A stretch of DNA of 64,000 bases, taken from Hofstenia miamia. Its lineage: Eukaryota; Xenacoelomorpha; Acoela. Below the pieces are notes generated by a model, which ran no database searches, was not told where the DNA came from, and was given only the letters and a program-made list of their open reading frames with translations. Positions 30,200 to 41,619 of the stretch are shown one piece after another. The translations under genes and the position numbers were made by a program. Each line of letters begins with the position of its first letter. Within the stretch, counting starts at the first letter, position 1. The stretch covers positions 288,964-352,963 of the forward strand of contig SCFE01000040.1 of assembly GCA_004352715.1 (NCBI GenBank), read 5' to 3'.

Positions 30200-30672
30200 G
30201 CTATAGTCACTGCTGTGTATGGTTGAAAATGTACACAGAAGTTGAAATCAAAATTTCATTAACCACCCTGTACTTTCCCCATAGTACAAAGCAGTTTTTC
30301 GATTCAGAAATCCCCAATTTTTGAGTTATGTGGACTTTGACTATACAGTGTATCCAAGTTTGAGGCCCCAACAGCTGATTTTCTGTGGGTAACTTATGGA
30401 ATTTCCACTATGAAGTGCTACATGACCCACTATTCCCATGGGATTTACTTGTTTCAATGCCCAGGAAATAAAAATTTCAATGCACTTGGTACCAAAATGG
30501 GACTAGGACCCTAAAAGAAGAACGTGGGACTTCAGATTCCAAAAAATTCTTCATAATTCCATTTCCAAATGAAAGGTATCCCATGGGATCACTGGTAAAC
30601 ATGAGATAAGAATATTTACTGGGATATGTCATTTTATGGATGTGGGACCAATAATTTACATGAAATTGGCCT

Positions 30673-30694
30673 TGGACCATACATGTATGGTCCA
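30673..30694. repeat. Perfect 22-bp palindrome
   Basis: TGGACCATACA followed directly by its reverse complement. No function assigned. Confidence 0.85.
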
Positions 30695-30780
30695 TTCAGA
30701 CCTTTTGTGCAGAGCAGTCATTATCAAATTTGGCTTTACACAGTGGTCAAATGAAGGCCCAGTTTTGTACCCAGTGGTCA

Positions 30781-30991
30781 NNNNNNNNNNNNNNNNNNNN
30801 NNNNNNNNNNNNNNNNNNNNNNNNNNNNNNNNNNNNNNNNNNNNNNNNNNNNNNNNNNNNNNNNNNNNNNNNNNNNNNNNNNNNNNNNNNNNNNNNNNNN
30901 NNNNNNNNNNNNNNNNNNNNNNNNNNNNNNNNNNNNNNNNNNNNNNNNNNNNNNNNNNNNNNNNNNNNNNNNNNNNNNNNNNNNNNNNNNN
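30781..30991. other. Assembly gap
   Basis: 211 N; CAGTGGTCA is present on both sides, suggesting a short tandem repeat spanning the gap. Confidence 0.95.
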
Positions 30992-31002
30992 CACAGTGGT
31001 CA

Positions 31003-31003
<1 letters not shown>

Positions 31004-31034
<31 letters not shown>
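31004..31034. repeat. (AT)n microsatellite
   Basis: About 15 AT units immediately after the gap. Confidence 0.9.
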
Positions 31035-31037
<3 letters not shown>

Positions 31038-31420
31038 CAACAGGGTCACTACAACCAATATACTTTAATTCAATTTACAATAAATGCTTGATCTCTGGTA
31101 AATATAAATCAGAACCATACACTTTTATGTTTAACAGTGCTACTTCAGTGAAAACTTGAGTTTTGTATTAAAATTAATTAATGAGGTTTTAGAAAGCTTC
31201 AATAAATGTAAAGTCTGTGATTCATTTTCACTTTCCCAGTATTGAACATCATTTTTATAAACTAGTCAGTTAGAGGAGTACAAATCAATGTTGTTAACGT
31301 GTAAATACAGTGGCGAAACTCAAATCTGTAGTTACTTTGAAAAATATTGATAAATAGTTTTCATAAAATACAAATTTTATGAACATTTATATTACTGAAC
31401 TATTAAAATATCAGAAATAT

Positions 31421-31706
31421 TGTAGAGTCACTCAGGGCCTCTCTTTTATTTTATTTTAATTTTAGGCACTCTCAAATTAATTCAGTGCTATTTGGTTTAA
31501 TGAATTATTAATTTGTAATCTTTTCAAACTTAAGTTTCAAACTCAGTGATTGTCCCCTCAAGCTTTAGATTACATGTGTAATTGCTCAGTTAATTTGTGA
31601 GGGAAATGAACTTTTGTAAAAAATAGTAAATATTTACCTTCTTTTTGTAATAAATAGGGAACTCAAATGTAAGCAAACATCGAATAAATTTCGTTCTCAC
31701 TAGATA
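31421..31706 (+). repeat. Possible solo LTR of the Gypsy element
   Basis: Starts TGTAGAGTCACTCAGGGCCT, matching the sequence after the polypurine tract at 29691, and contains AATAAA at about 31684. The 3' boundary is a guess at ...TACCA; no target duplication was found, and similarity to 29689 fades after about 25 bases. Confidence 0.35.
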
Positions 31707-33429
31707 CCATTTGCTTTTTTATTACTTTATATTTTACTAACCATTTTAGCTCTGGTATGAATTTTATAATAATGAAATTGTAAGATCCGGCGATAATGTG
31801 GGAGGAACTCCATTGTGCCTGGGGCAATAACTCACTCTATGACAGATGTGAGCCCATATTGTGATTGCTTTAGGCTACATCTAGGCACAGGCAATAAAAG
31901 AACTACATCTATTGATTGAACATGCAAAAATTATTACGCAATGCAAATATACTATGCCATTGGCATACACAAATACGTGGTAACTACACATTATTTAATA
32001 TCTTTATTACATGAGCTGAGAAGATAAACACTGAGATAAATTATTTNAGCTAGAAATTAAAACTTGAGACACACAATTAGCACCTTGGATTGTAAGGATG
32101 GATTCTAAAGGCTTGGCTTTGGCTAGATGCCATGTGAATTGGTCACTACTTTAACCATCTTGGAATTACCAATCTTCATTTGTTTTGTTAGAGAGTGGGT
32201 TGCTCTTGGTGATGGTAATCTTCTGCAACCTTTGTACTGCTTGAGCTGCTAGACGCACCCTGTGATTCTACAATATCAAAAATATCATGATATGTTTGAT
32301 AAATAAGAGATTAATATATTTATATTTCTAGAAATGTATTATTAACAATACCTCATTAACATTGAAATTTTCTGTTTCTTAGCTAATTATTTAAAGTTAT
32401 GCAAATAGATGGGGTGTTATAAATTTACATATATTAAATAATTCTTCAATTTTTGACTTTTTATAAAATTTAATTGATTTCAGCCAAACCCAACTATAAA
32501 GCAAATCAGTTGGCATTTTGTGCACACTGATTTTGCAAACCAGTGGATTGTGTGAATGCTCCAGTTGATGCTGAGTGCAATACTGGTGGTTGGTAAACAA
32601 TGGAATGCTATTGCAAATACATTGACAACTGAAAGCCAACTATTCAGTTGTGCCATCTTGCAATCCCGAATGAACCAATTGATTCTTGCTACAATGAATA
32701 TTTTGATTAATTGATTGCATTTTAATTTTTATATTTATTAACTAGTAGCTTACTAAAACTATAAATTATGCACAATGATTTTTGCATTTTTGTACCATTA
32801 GGATGATATTAACAGAATATGTATTAAATTTTTCAGGTCATAGCAGAGTTTATACCACAGTTAAGTGATTTTATATTCCTTGTTTTCACCTATAAATTAT
32901 TATTTTGTAGTTTTCTCAAAATTCATGGTGATCCATCTTCTAAATACCATATACCTGTATGAAAAATACAATATTTACAAGCATTTGTATGTTTAGAAGG
33001 AGATCTTGACATGGAGTTTTGACTAATTTTGCAATTGGAAATCATATCCAGCAAAGGGGAATCAAGTGTGTAGCAATATGTCAACTAGAAGAACAGTGAA
33101 TTGCCAGGAAAAATGCATTCTAATTTCTATGGCAACTATACAATATAATGGAAAAGATGTCAACAAAACTGTGAGCAAGAGTAATAAACCAATTAAACTG
33201 TAAAACATGCAAAGTTGACAAAAGATATACCAGTCAGCAAATGTGTACATCCCCAAAAATCCATATAAACCAAAAAGAAATGCAGAGAAAAGACAATTGT
33301 GTAAAACTAATATCATAATAGTGTATTAATGAAAGCATGTATATGTAAACTATTGCATCCATATTGTTTATTAGGAAAAACCAAATGAATTTACAAAATG
33401 TAGTAATTAAATAATACAAATTATATAGT
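31707..33429. other. Intergenic, nothing firmly recognised
   Basis: One single n at 32047. Short minus-strand frames (32397-32639, 33062-33316) show no convincing domain. Confidence 0.45.
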
Positions 33430-33655
33430 TCAGAAGCCTAAAAAATAAAAACCCCTAGAGCAATTGCAGCACTGCACTATATTCAATATTGCACACACAA
33501 CAATGTCTAACAAAATATTCCCTCTCCTTGAAAAGTGCCCTTTGCAATCAGCACAAAAACCAGTGTGTCCACATTGAACTAAAGTCCAGTGTTCACAGGA
33601 TAATGAATTCATCTGACACACATTGCATGTTTTTATAGGAGCTACTTCTTCTTTA
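33430..33655 (-). pseudogene. RING-finger-like fragment
   Basis: The minus-strand frame gives TCNVCQMNS...LVQCGHTGFCADC followed by FSRRGN and later CCNCSRGF. The CX2C...CGHxxFCxxC spacing is that of the first part of a RING domain; the last pair (CPxC) is not in place. It could be an exon remnant or part of a transposon. No partner exons were seen. Confidence 0.4.
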
Positions 33656-33685
33656 TTTGCAGGGAAAGTTTATGATCCAAGCATA

Positions 33686-33890
33686 CCATAGGCCCAAGAC
33701 CTGGCCGATTTCAAAATACCAATTATTTGACCCAATCCCAGCCTGGTCCAATTTTTTTAAGCCATTAGCACTACACTATGAATTTCATGGATAGTTTGCA
33801 TAATGTATTGATTAATATATGCATAGGTGCATCTCTGCTTTAGTAAGTTAGTATAAATCCTACTAATAGGTTGTATAATTTATTTGGAAA
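33686..33890 (+). repeat. Dispersed repeat X, copy 1 (GGCCCAAG head)
   Basis: Begins TAGGCCCAAGACCTGGCC, then AATACCAATTATTTGACCCA and CACTACACTATGAATTTCAT and ATTGATTAATATATGCATAG. Copies at 49466-49670 and 63818-64000 share the same order of blocks. The GGCCC-rich head resembles termini of non-autonomous DNA transposons, but no partner end was found. Confidence 0.7.
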
Positions 33891-35030
33891 ACAAAATTGC
33901 CTTTATCATGTAAGTCTATATTTCATATGCCTGAAATGTTTAAGTATGATAAATATTTTCACATTTTGTATTTAGGAAAAATGAATTTTAATTCGTGAAA
34001 TTTTTTATGAATAGGAAACATTGGTGAAAATGAATTAATGACAATGATTGCAGATATTAATCATTAGAAACATGTGGAATTTTTTACAATGAAAAATAGC
34101 AAGGTATTTAAAAACATGAAAGATGCAATTGCCTTTATCATGTAAGTCTATATTTCAAAGGCCTGTAGTGTTTAAGTATGGCAAAAAATTTTCTGTTTTG
34201 TATATTGGATATTAATTAAAAATAAATTAATTGCTTGGAATTTTTACAATGAAATAGCAGCACATTTGAAAAAAAACAAAATGTAACTCTTTGAATGTAA
34301 TGTATAGACCCCTGAAAACACAATAAATTACAGCAACTGTGGATGTTAATCATTAGAACATGTGGACTATTTTACAATGAAAAATAGCAATGTATTTGAA
34401 AAGCAGAAATGTAAATCTTTTCATATAATGTATAGACTCTTGAAAAACAAAATAAATTACAATGATTTGATATGTTAATCATTAGAACATGTGAAATTTT
34501 TTACAATGAAATAGCAATGTATTTGTTTAATTTTGCCAAAAACATTTCTTGTCATCAATTATATCACTTTGCCCAAATCCTAGNAATTTCATGGATAGTT
34601 TGCATAATGTATTGATTAATATATGCATAGGTGCATCTCTGCTTTAGTAAGTTAGTATAAATCCTACTAATAGGTTGTATAATTTATTTGGAAAACAAAA
34701 TTGCCTTTATCATGTAAGTCTATATTTCAAAGGCCTGTAGTGTTTAAGTATGGCAAAAAATTTTCTGTTTTGTATATTGGATATTAATTAAAAATAAATT
34801 AATTGCTTGGAATTTTTACAATGAAATAGCAGCGTATTTGAAAAAAAACAAAATGTAACTCTTTGAATGTAATGTATAGACCCCTGAAAACACAATAAAT
34901 TACAGCAACTGTGGATGTTAATCATTAGAACATGTGGACTATTTTACAATGAAAAATAGCAATGTATTTGTTTAATTTTGCCAAAAACATTTCTTGTCAT
35001 CAATTATATCACTTTGCCCAAATCCTAGCA
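33891..35030. repeat. Degenerate tandem repeats and a duplication across a single n
   Basis: Units of about 130-180 bp built from TTAATCATTAGAACATGTGG, TTTTTACAATGAAATAGCA and AATGTATAGACCCCTGAAAA recur. After the n at 34584 the sequence restarts as at 33779 and runs nearly identically to 35025, but lacks about 230 bp lying between two copies of TGCCTTTATCATGTAAGTCT. Either a deletion allele or a local duplication. Confidence 0.75.
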
Positions 35031-35339
35031 GTCAAAAATAAAAATTTTGTCAAAAAAATAAATTTGCTCAATTTAGCTCTGTACAAAAATATTTTGTCAC
35101 TAAATGGCGTCCAATAGAATCAGTCCATTTACACATGGCATATAGCCATTGGGTGTTATGAGAACTTCAAGTTGCCCATATGTGGCCTCCTTCCCTTAGC
35201 CTTCACTACTTATATATAAAAATATTTATAATTATGTACATATTTACAAAGCTACAGCACAGCCTGTCCAATGCATACAGGTGAATTACAAAACTAAATA
35301 ATAATAAGACAGTTTTATGGGAGTTGGCACTCTTTTTAG

Positions 35340-37230
35340 TTTACCACCTCAATCCTATCAACAACTTCTCCTTCACTTTCTATGAGATAATCCTTTTTGT
35401 TGTTAATCATCAAGATCTTTTTCTTGCAGTCTTTACTATAGTCTCCCTTTAACACACATATCCTACAATGGATAGCATTCATATTGGTAGCAGACTTAGG
35501 TTTAGACTCAGAGCTATTGGACAGATTACTATGGTGGACTCAGTTTTCTTTGTGTACTTCAGCAATGGTATCAAACAATCTGTGATATTTCAGTCATTGA
35601 ATGATCACAACATAGAGGCATCTTTGTCAATTTGTACCATATTATCAACTGTGAGTTTAAAACTAACAGCATTTGCTATAAATTCACCTACTGTATCTTC
35701 AGGCTCACACTTGAACTCAACAAAACATTCTCACAATTGATGTGGCAAATATGAGAACAGGTTGTGTTTCAAATACTTAGTAGGCAATTGACTCAATTGA
35801 TACAACTTTTCAACTTGGGTTTTATAACTGGAGATGTTCTTTGACTATTCGAATTTTCATTCTCCCAGCAGAACTTTATACTGGTCCCAAATGTGATGAG
35901 CATTATAATGGTGTTTTAAATTCCCTATAAGGGAACTATAATCAAGTTTGGTTTTCACATCAATGGTAAGATAGTGGTTTTAGTCATAGCATAGATAGAT
36001 TGGCAAATGAGCTAACATACCTCCTTAGTGGAATTTCAGCTGGCTTAATGTCAGTTCAAATACAAAAAACCATTCATCAAAAGTTTGTACATTCTTGTCT
36101 ACTTTACTTGCAAATTTGGGTGGGTAAGTTCAGGCCATTGAGACATCTGATTGCAGCCTCTCAGGAAGAATCAAATGAACAAAGCAAACCATTACTTTAC
36201 CAGATGTCCCTAGCTCAATCAGCACAACATCCTCTTAGGTGATGACACATGTGTCAATGACGTATTAACAATGGTATTATTGATTATTTCCAGCAGTTGT
36301 TTGCCAAAATTATCTTGCACCTGCTTGAGGGTATTATCTAATTTGTCTTTGTAATAGCCTCATCTATGTTTAGCAAATGATTTCACCACTGTGGTCTTTG
36401 CTGCAATAGCTCCACATACCCAAAACTGCATGTATCTGTTGTAAGATGATGCACTAGCCATAACTTTACTAGGTAGCATTACTTTTGAGTAGGGCAACTT
36501 GATCCTGGGATATCCATTCGACTAGACAGCTGACACTGTCACTGGCACTATTATGTCTTTGAATTTCTTGTTTGAAAAAAATTCATCTCTAACTCAATCA
36601 TCTCCCATTCATGCATTAATTCTAACTTAGCTCTTAATAAATCAGACTCAATGACATGCACCCTGTCTATGCATTTTTTGCACTCAGCCATTAATTGATT
36701 TGACTCAACTCAGTCACCCTCAGCTTGCTCCCTCCAATACATGATCTCATTGTCAAGTTTGAATGCCCAAGAGATACTGGCTTCTTGACTATAATGGATA
36801 GTCTGTCTCATATNNNNNNNNNNNNNNNNNNNATCTCTAACTCAATCATCTCCCATTCATGCATTAATTCTAACTTAGCTCTTAATAAATCAGACTCAAT
36901 GACATGCACCCTGTCTATGCATTTTTTGCACTCAGCCATTAATTGATTTGACTCAACTCAGTCACCCTCAGCTTGCTCCCTCCAATACATGATCTCATTG
37001 TCAAGTTTGAATGCCCAAGAGATACTGGCTTCTTGACTATAATGGATAGTCTGTCTCATATAATGTACCTGATCATCTTGACTAACCTTAATATCAGTAA
37101 AGTTCTTAACTGAAGGTTTTATCAACTCAACATTCTCCTGAAGCTCTTGTTCTTGCCTTGCAAAACTTTTAATAAGGGCAGTAATCTCTGCAGATACAGA
37201 CTCAGAATCAACATGGGGACAGTTTGAGAT
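35340..37230 (-). pseudogene. Gag relic of a Gypsy-type LTR element, minus strand
   Basis: On the minus strand a capsid-like stretch with VQTFDEWFFVFELTL, LKHHYNAHHIWDQYKVLL and VEKLYQLSQLPTKYLKHNLF parallels the plus-strand gag at 25400-25790, so both belong to one family. It ends with CRICVLKGDYSKDC (35426-35467), a zinc knuckle in which the His is Asp. Several stops interrupt it and no pol follows, so it was probably a gag-only derivative. The segment 36584-36813 is repeated at 36833-37062 across a 19-N gap. Confidence 0.65.
36584..37062. repeat. 230-bp direct duplication flanking a 19-N gap
   Basis: ATCTCTAACTCAATCATCTC to GTCTGTCTCATAT is present identically at 36584-36813 and 36833-37062. 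This looks like an assembly artefact (same sequence placed on both sides of a gap). Confidence 0.85.
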
Positions 37231-37887
37231 GCAGCTGATGGACTAGTATGTTACTGAACTCTAGCTCTAGTTTAGGAACAGGTATTCTTGTGTGACAGTA
37301 TATTCAAAGTTTCTGAGCCTACTTCAACTTCACTGACTAAAGACACTTTGGGAGTAATCATTATACTAGAATTTACCATGACTATCTCAATGGATTAAAC
37401 AAGGTTCAGGAGGGAATGAAAAAAATGTAAGAAAACAATCAGGCTCATTCTGGTAAGATAACAACAACACAAACTTTTTCAACAATGATTATAGTAACAA
37501 CAATAGTAGACAATACAAAATTTAACAAGCTAAGAAGGGTTAAAAGGCTCTGAAAACTAACTAACAATAAAACAATTGTAGATGTGGACTGACTGACCAA
37601 AATAAATAAACTATAATGAGAAACAACATGAAAAATAAACTTTTAAAAATGGAACAATTTCAACTGTTGGACATCAGCAAAACAAGTGAGGTTAACTAGA
37701 AAGTGAGTGGGTTTCCTGACATTCTCCTGCATGCATACAGGCTTTATTGCAAATGGAGTTGCATCTCCAAACATTGCATACCACCAGAAAATGCTATCCA
37801 ACAAGAGAGGAAGCTCTTGGTTAGTTTTTGAAAGGCAACACCTAATACAGCCCCATCTTCACATACAGAAATCCCTGAACTCTCAGG

Positions 37888-37907
37888 ATCACCTCAGGGT
37901 CCCCATG
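37888..37907 (-). promoter_or_regulatory. Possible primer-binding site and LTR edge of the minus-strand gag element
   Basis: The minus strand reads GATATTACA then TGGGGACCCTGAGGTGATCC, which has the LTR-end-plus-TGG arrangement and lies about 0.7 kb upstream of the gag relic. The tRNA is not identified, and no second LTR was located. Confidence 0.35.
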
Positions 37908-38490
37908 TAATATCTCCTGTTTATGCAGGGGATCACTAATATTGCATATCAACCTATTCTTAAGGAATCTACTCCGTACAAAAGATATCAATGATTGCAT
38001 TTTAGTAATGAATTTAATTAATGTAACACGTAGTACTAATGTAATTTAAGTAGCAATGATTTCAAAAGTTCTGTTTCTGACTCCATTTCAATGATGCGTG
38101 GCCTCCAGCTGATGCTAAATGATTACTCAATGTTAACAGTTAATGTAATATAAAAACATTTAGTGAAAGTCATCATTAAATGAATGAATGGCAAGGATCA
38201 ATTAACTTAGACAAAAACCAGAACAACTGCACTGTATGCAATGAGAAAACAAATGACCAGTAATTCAAAAACAAGTTTAATAAATACTTGCACATATGGG
38301 TTAATGATCCTCGCGATTTTAATAGTTTTCAATTTATATCAAATTCACAAACCCTAGTTGCCATTGAATGCTTTCAATTTTCATGTGCTTTTTATAATTG
38401 GGCGGTTGGCATATATTTAATATTTGGAAAAATCAAACTCAAAGTAATGCGCACTACACAAAACTAAAATCTTGGCAAATAACCTGAGGC

Positions 38491-38808
38491 TTAAATATTC
38501 AAAAAAAGTCCGAAGGCACAACAGAAATTATATAATATGTCACTAAATTGTTGTGATACAACAATATTCAATGCTTTATCTGGTGTAAGGTTTTCCCCCA
38601 CCAATATTTTCTTTTGAACTTCTACATTGGCTATACCCAAAGTAAGGTGAAAACAATATACAGCTTCAATGAGTTGATTTTTTGACAATTTTGCACTGTG
38701 AATATAAACTAAGTAATTCTGTGTAAAAATAATCCACTGATTTGCCATCATGCTGTACTCTAGTAAAAAATGTGAAAATTTAATGCCCTGGTAGATACTA
38801 GGTGGCAT
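38491..38808 (-). pseudogene. Second gag fragment, Gypsy type, internally deleted
   Basis: The 105-codon frame joins QWIIFTQNYLVYIHSAKLSK (start of a Gypsy capsid domain) to LGIANVEVQKKILVGENLTP followed by DKALNIV (the usual end, GIxDxxIQxRLLxExxLTxxKALxIA). The middle of the domain is missing. It is distinct from the gag at 35340-37230. Confidence 0.5.
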
Positions 38809-39186
38809 AGTGCTTCAAATGCGGCTAAAATTCCATTCTGATGCAAGCCATTCTATTTCCATAATGCAGTGTCACCAATAAAATTAAGTAATGTTGCCCT
38901 TTTGATACTTTTGTCTGCTTTGTTTCAATTTCAAGTTTTTATTTCCGCAATTTTAATATCTCTGCTCAATCATTGCTTGCCAGCTCTAATATAGGGGGGC
39001 AGTTATAACACTACTAAGACCATATGTCTTTATCAATTTAAAAAAATTTACTTTCTGTCACCACTGTGTAGTTGAAAGTAGACAATGAAAACCTATATAA
39101 TAGTATACTGTCAACAACATTAAATACTTTTTAGAAACTAGTCAACTGCCACTCGTATCCTTAAACGTGAGAAAAAAAAATATATA

Positions 39187-39757
39187 TACGAGGGTGAGTC
39201 AAAAAGTAATGATAATTTTATAAAAGAGTGACAATAATTTCAGAATCTTGTATTCTGACAAAAAGTTTCTACACCATGATTTTCGTTAAATCATTAACAC
39301 TCGTCAGTCTTGCTCAACTGCCTTTTGAACAGCAATGATGATGTCTTCTGATCTGGACGTTCTGGGTCTGCCACTCCTTTGTTCATTTTCCACCGAATCT
39401 CTGCCCTGTTTGAATTCAGGAATCCATCGGTAGACAGTGGGATCTGGAGGAGCACTATCCTCGTAGACAGAGCTCAATGCATTAATGATGTCAGCCAGCT
39501 TCCAACCAAGTTTCGTTAGAAACTTGACATTGCTGCGAATTTCAATTTTGGTGCTCTCCATTGATTGAACCTTATATAGCGTAAAACGCTAGAATTTGAA
39601 TTGGTTTTAAGAGGCTGACAGCAGTGTAAGCAAATTCAAACTCAGTTCAAATCACGGGTATGAATAGCTATTTCAAATAAGACAAAACTTGTTTTCCTTC
39701 TACTTAAATTTTTCAAATGGCATAGATATTATCATTACTTTTTGACTCACCCTCGTA
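39187..39757 (-). mobile_element. Mariner deletion derivative with perfect 30-bp inverted repeats
   Basis: 571 bp, flanked by TA on both sides. Its ends are identical inverted repeats of 30 bp starting TACGAGGGTGAGTCAAAAAG. It encodes only the N-terminal DNA-binding part of a mariner transposase (39304-39561); the catalytic region is gone. Perfect repeats suggest recent mobilisation in trans. Confidence 0.88.
39304..39561 (-). CDS. Mariner transposase N-terminal (HTH) fragment, 85 aa
   Basis: Starts with ATG and shows the first helix-turn-helix of mariner transposases (IRSNVKFLTKLGWKLADIIN, SSVYEDSAPPDPTVYRWIPE, FKQGRDSVENEQRSGRPRTS). These residues match the pattern FxxxxxAxEIxxxLxxVYGDxAPSxxTVxxWxxxFxxGxxSxEDxxRSGRP. 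A stop follows VEQD; the DD34D catalytic core is absent. If expressed it could bind the inverted repeats without cutting, as a competitor; this is inference. Confidence 0.75.
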   Translation of the reverse strand: MESTKIEIRSNVKFLTKLGWKLADIINALSSVYEDSAPPDPTVYRWIPEFKQGRDSVENEQRSGRPRTSRSEDIIIAVQKAVEQD

Positions 39758-39974
39758 TATACTTGAAACAATAAATAAACTAACATTGCAATGTTGTAAC
39801 ATAATAAATCTAAACTAATACACTGTTACAATCAAATTATTGAATGCCATCTAGTGTTCACAAATAATATTGTAAAATGCTTTCTAAATGTATATATTTA
39901 GGCTCATTGTACAACAGGATGTTTCTGTATAGTAATTTTGACATTGTATTACTGCATTATAACCCTTCTATGCA

Positions 39975-40015
39975 AGGGCGGATACAGAGGGGGCCCGGGC
40001 CCCTTCTAAAATAAG
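39975..40015 (+). repeat. Possible hAT-type GC-rich terminus
   Basis: AGGGCGGATACAGAGGGGGC followed by CCGGGCCCC stands out in AT-rich sequence and resembles GGGGCGGATCCAGAGGGGGG termini common in animal repeats. No partner terminus was found. Confidence 0.3.
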
Positions 40016-40204
40016 AAAAATTCATTAAAATTTTACAATAAAAATTACAAAAGAAAATTCCTTAATACCATCAAATGGAATAAATGGGAATAGTTTTTTA
40101 AGTTTTTTTCAAAGATCTGATATTTGTAAAATGTATTCAATTGAATTTTACACTATAATGGGTCCTATGAATTCTGAAATTTCATTTCAATAAAATATGA
40201 ATAT

Positions 40205-41587
40205 TTAGAAGAAATTGCACAAAATAATATTTCCTAATGTATTAAGATAGACTATATTTAGCACTTTCGAGCGCCATCTGTCGGGATAAAGATTTTTCAA
40301 CAAAAAATATTTCGTCTAATGCGGCAATACTAATAGAATCTTTTTCAGATTGCTTAGCTGTTTTCAGAGTTTAAAGGAATAACTCTAAACCTATTTTACA
40401 AGATCAAAATCAGATTTTTTACTTCCTTTTTTCTGTGTAATTTTGGAATTTTTAGTAAAACAATTTCGAATTTCTATTATATTTCCTCAAATGACACATT
40501 TCAGAAACCCATTGCTTTTTGAGCATGATGCTATTGATAAACTGTATATATCAAAATGTTCGCAGTGAATAGTTCCATGTGAAACTATTGTTCCTTTTCT
40601 CGATATATTAAATGTGGTACCACATGGCCTATTAAGAGCCATGGGTACCATCACATCGGCCAATAGAAATTGTCAAAATTAACACTTTTGCTACTTTCGA
40701 TTATTCAAATTTAAAAGTATGCTCTGCATAATCTGTGTATTTGAAAAGCAATGCCTTTCATTTCTTATATTAAAACATGTAGGATTGACGTTTTGTATAT
40801 TAAAATATTAATATATTCAAGTAATTTAAATAATTATCATTACAGTATATATTTTGTAAATTTTATAAAAATCGTAAGGTTGTGATATCCTTTATTACTG
40901 AGGTTCATTTAGGTGTGATAAAAATATCAAATCGTTAAGCTGGTCTAAAATTCAATTAATTTAAAAAATATATAGGCATTTAGCTTAGCAAGCTTTGCCC
41001 CTCAATGTTGAGTTGCTTGCGGCGCCTCTGCATATTAACATATAATCCCGATTCATCTTGTGTGTTATTAGAAATTGTCAAGATAATGCGTCGTCATTGC
41101 AAAGGAATTAAACATCAAGATAAAACGAGTACATTTAATTTCAAATAATTTTATGTTAATATTAAATTTGCACTACATTTCTTGACCGTTAGAGGGCTTA
41201 AATAAATTTCGTCTAATGGTTGCATTGGTCGTCGAGGGCCAGTAGAGTGGCCCACAAGGAGTCCCGATTTGACTCCTTGCGATTATTGGTGTTGGCCCTA
41301 CCTCAAATTATTGGTTTTTGAAAACAATCATCGTTTTGCAAGCTTGAACGATTTGAGACAAGCAATTGAAGCAAATTTCATACTATTCCACTAAAACAAT
41401 ATCACGATTCAATGAGAAATTTCCAGCAATGTGTCAATGAACTTTTCATAATTGTCTAAGCGTTTCTTCTAGCGTTCCTTTTAACGTTGGACATAAATCA
41501 TGGTTTTGTATTTCAAGTACATGAATCATATGTTATCTATTGTAACATTTTTTCTTATTTCTGTACTAAAACTTTTGGAACACCCGG
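40205..41587 (+). repeat. Dispersed 1.4-kb repeat, copy A, with DDE transposase relic
   Basis: Runs from TTTAGAAGAAATTGCACAAA to GGAACACCCGGTATA and is repeated at 44834-46300 with over 95% identity by eye. Near its right end the plus strand encodes GPVEWPTRSPDLTPCDYWCW and YLKLLVFENNHRFASLNDLR (about 41238-41360), the C-terminal part of a Tc1/mariner-like (DDE_3) transposase. The end GGAACACCCGGTATA looks like a terminal repeat followed by a TA-rich target; the other end is missing. Confidence 0.7.

Positions 41588-41614
<27 letters not shown>
41588..41614. repeat. (TA)n microsatellite
   Basis: About 13 TA units abutting the ACACCCGG end of repeat copy A. Confidence 0.9.

Positions 41615-41619
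<5 letters not shown>

Noticed and set aside
32397-32639. Cys/His-rich 80-codon minus-strand ORF resembling a zinc finger
   Set aside because: Spacing fits no C2H2 or other known finger well enough; composition alone is not sufficient.
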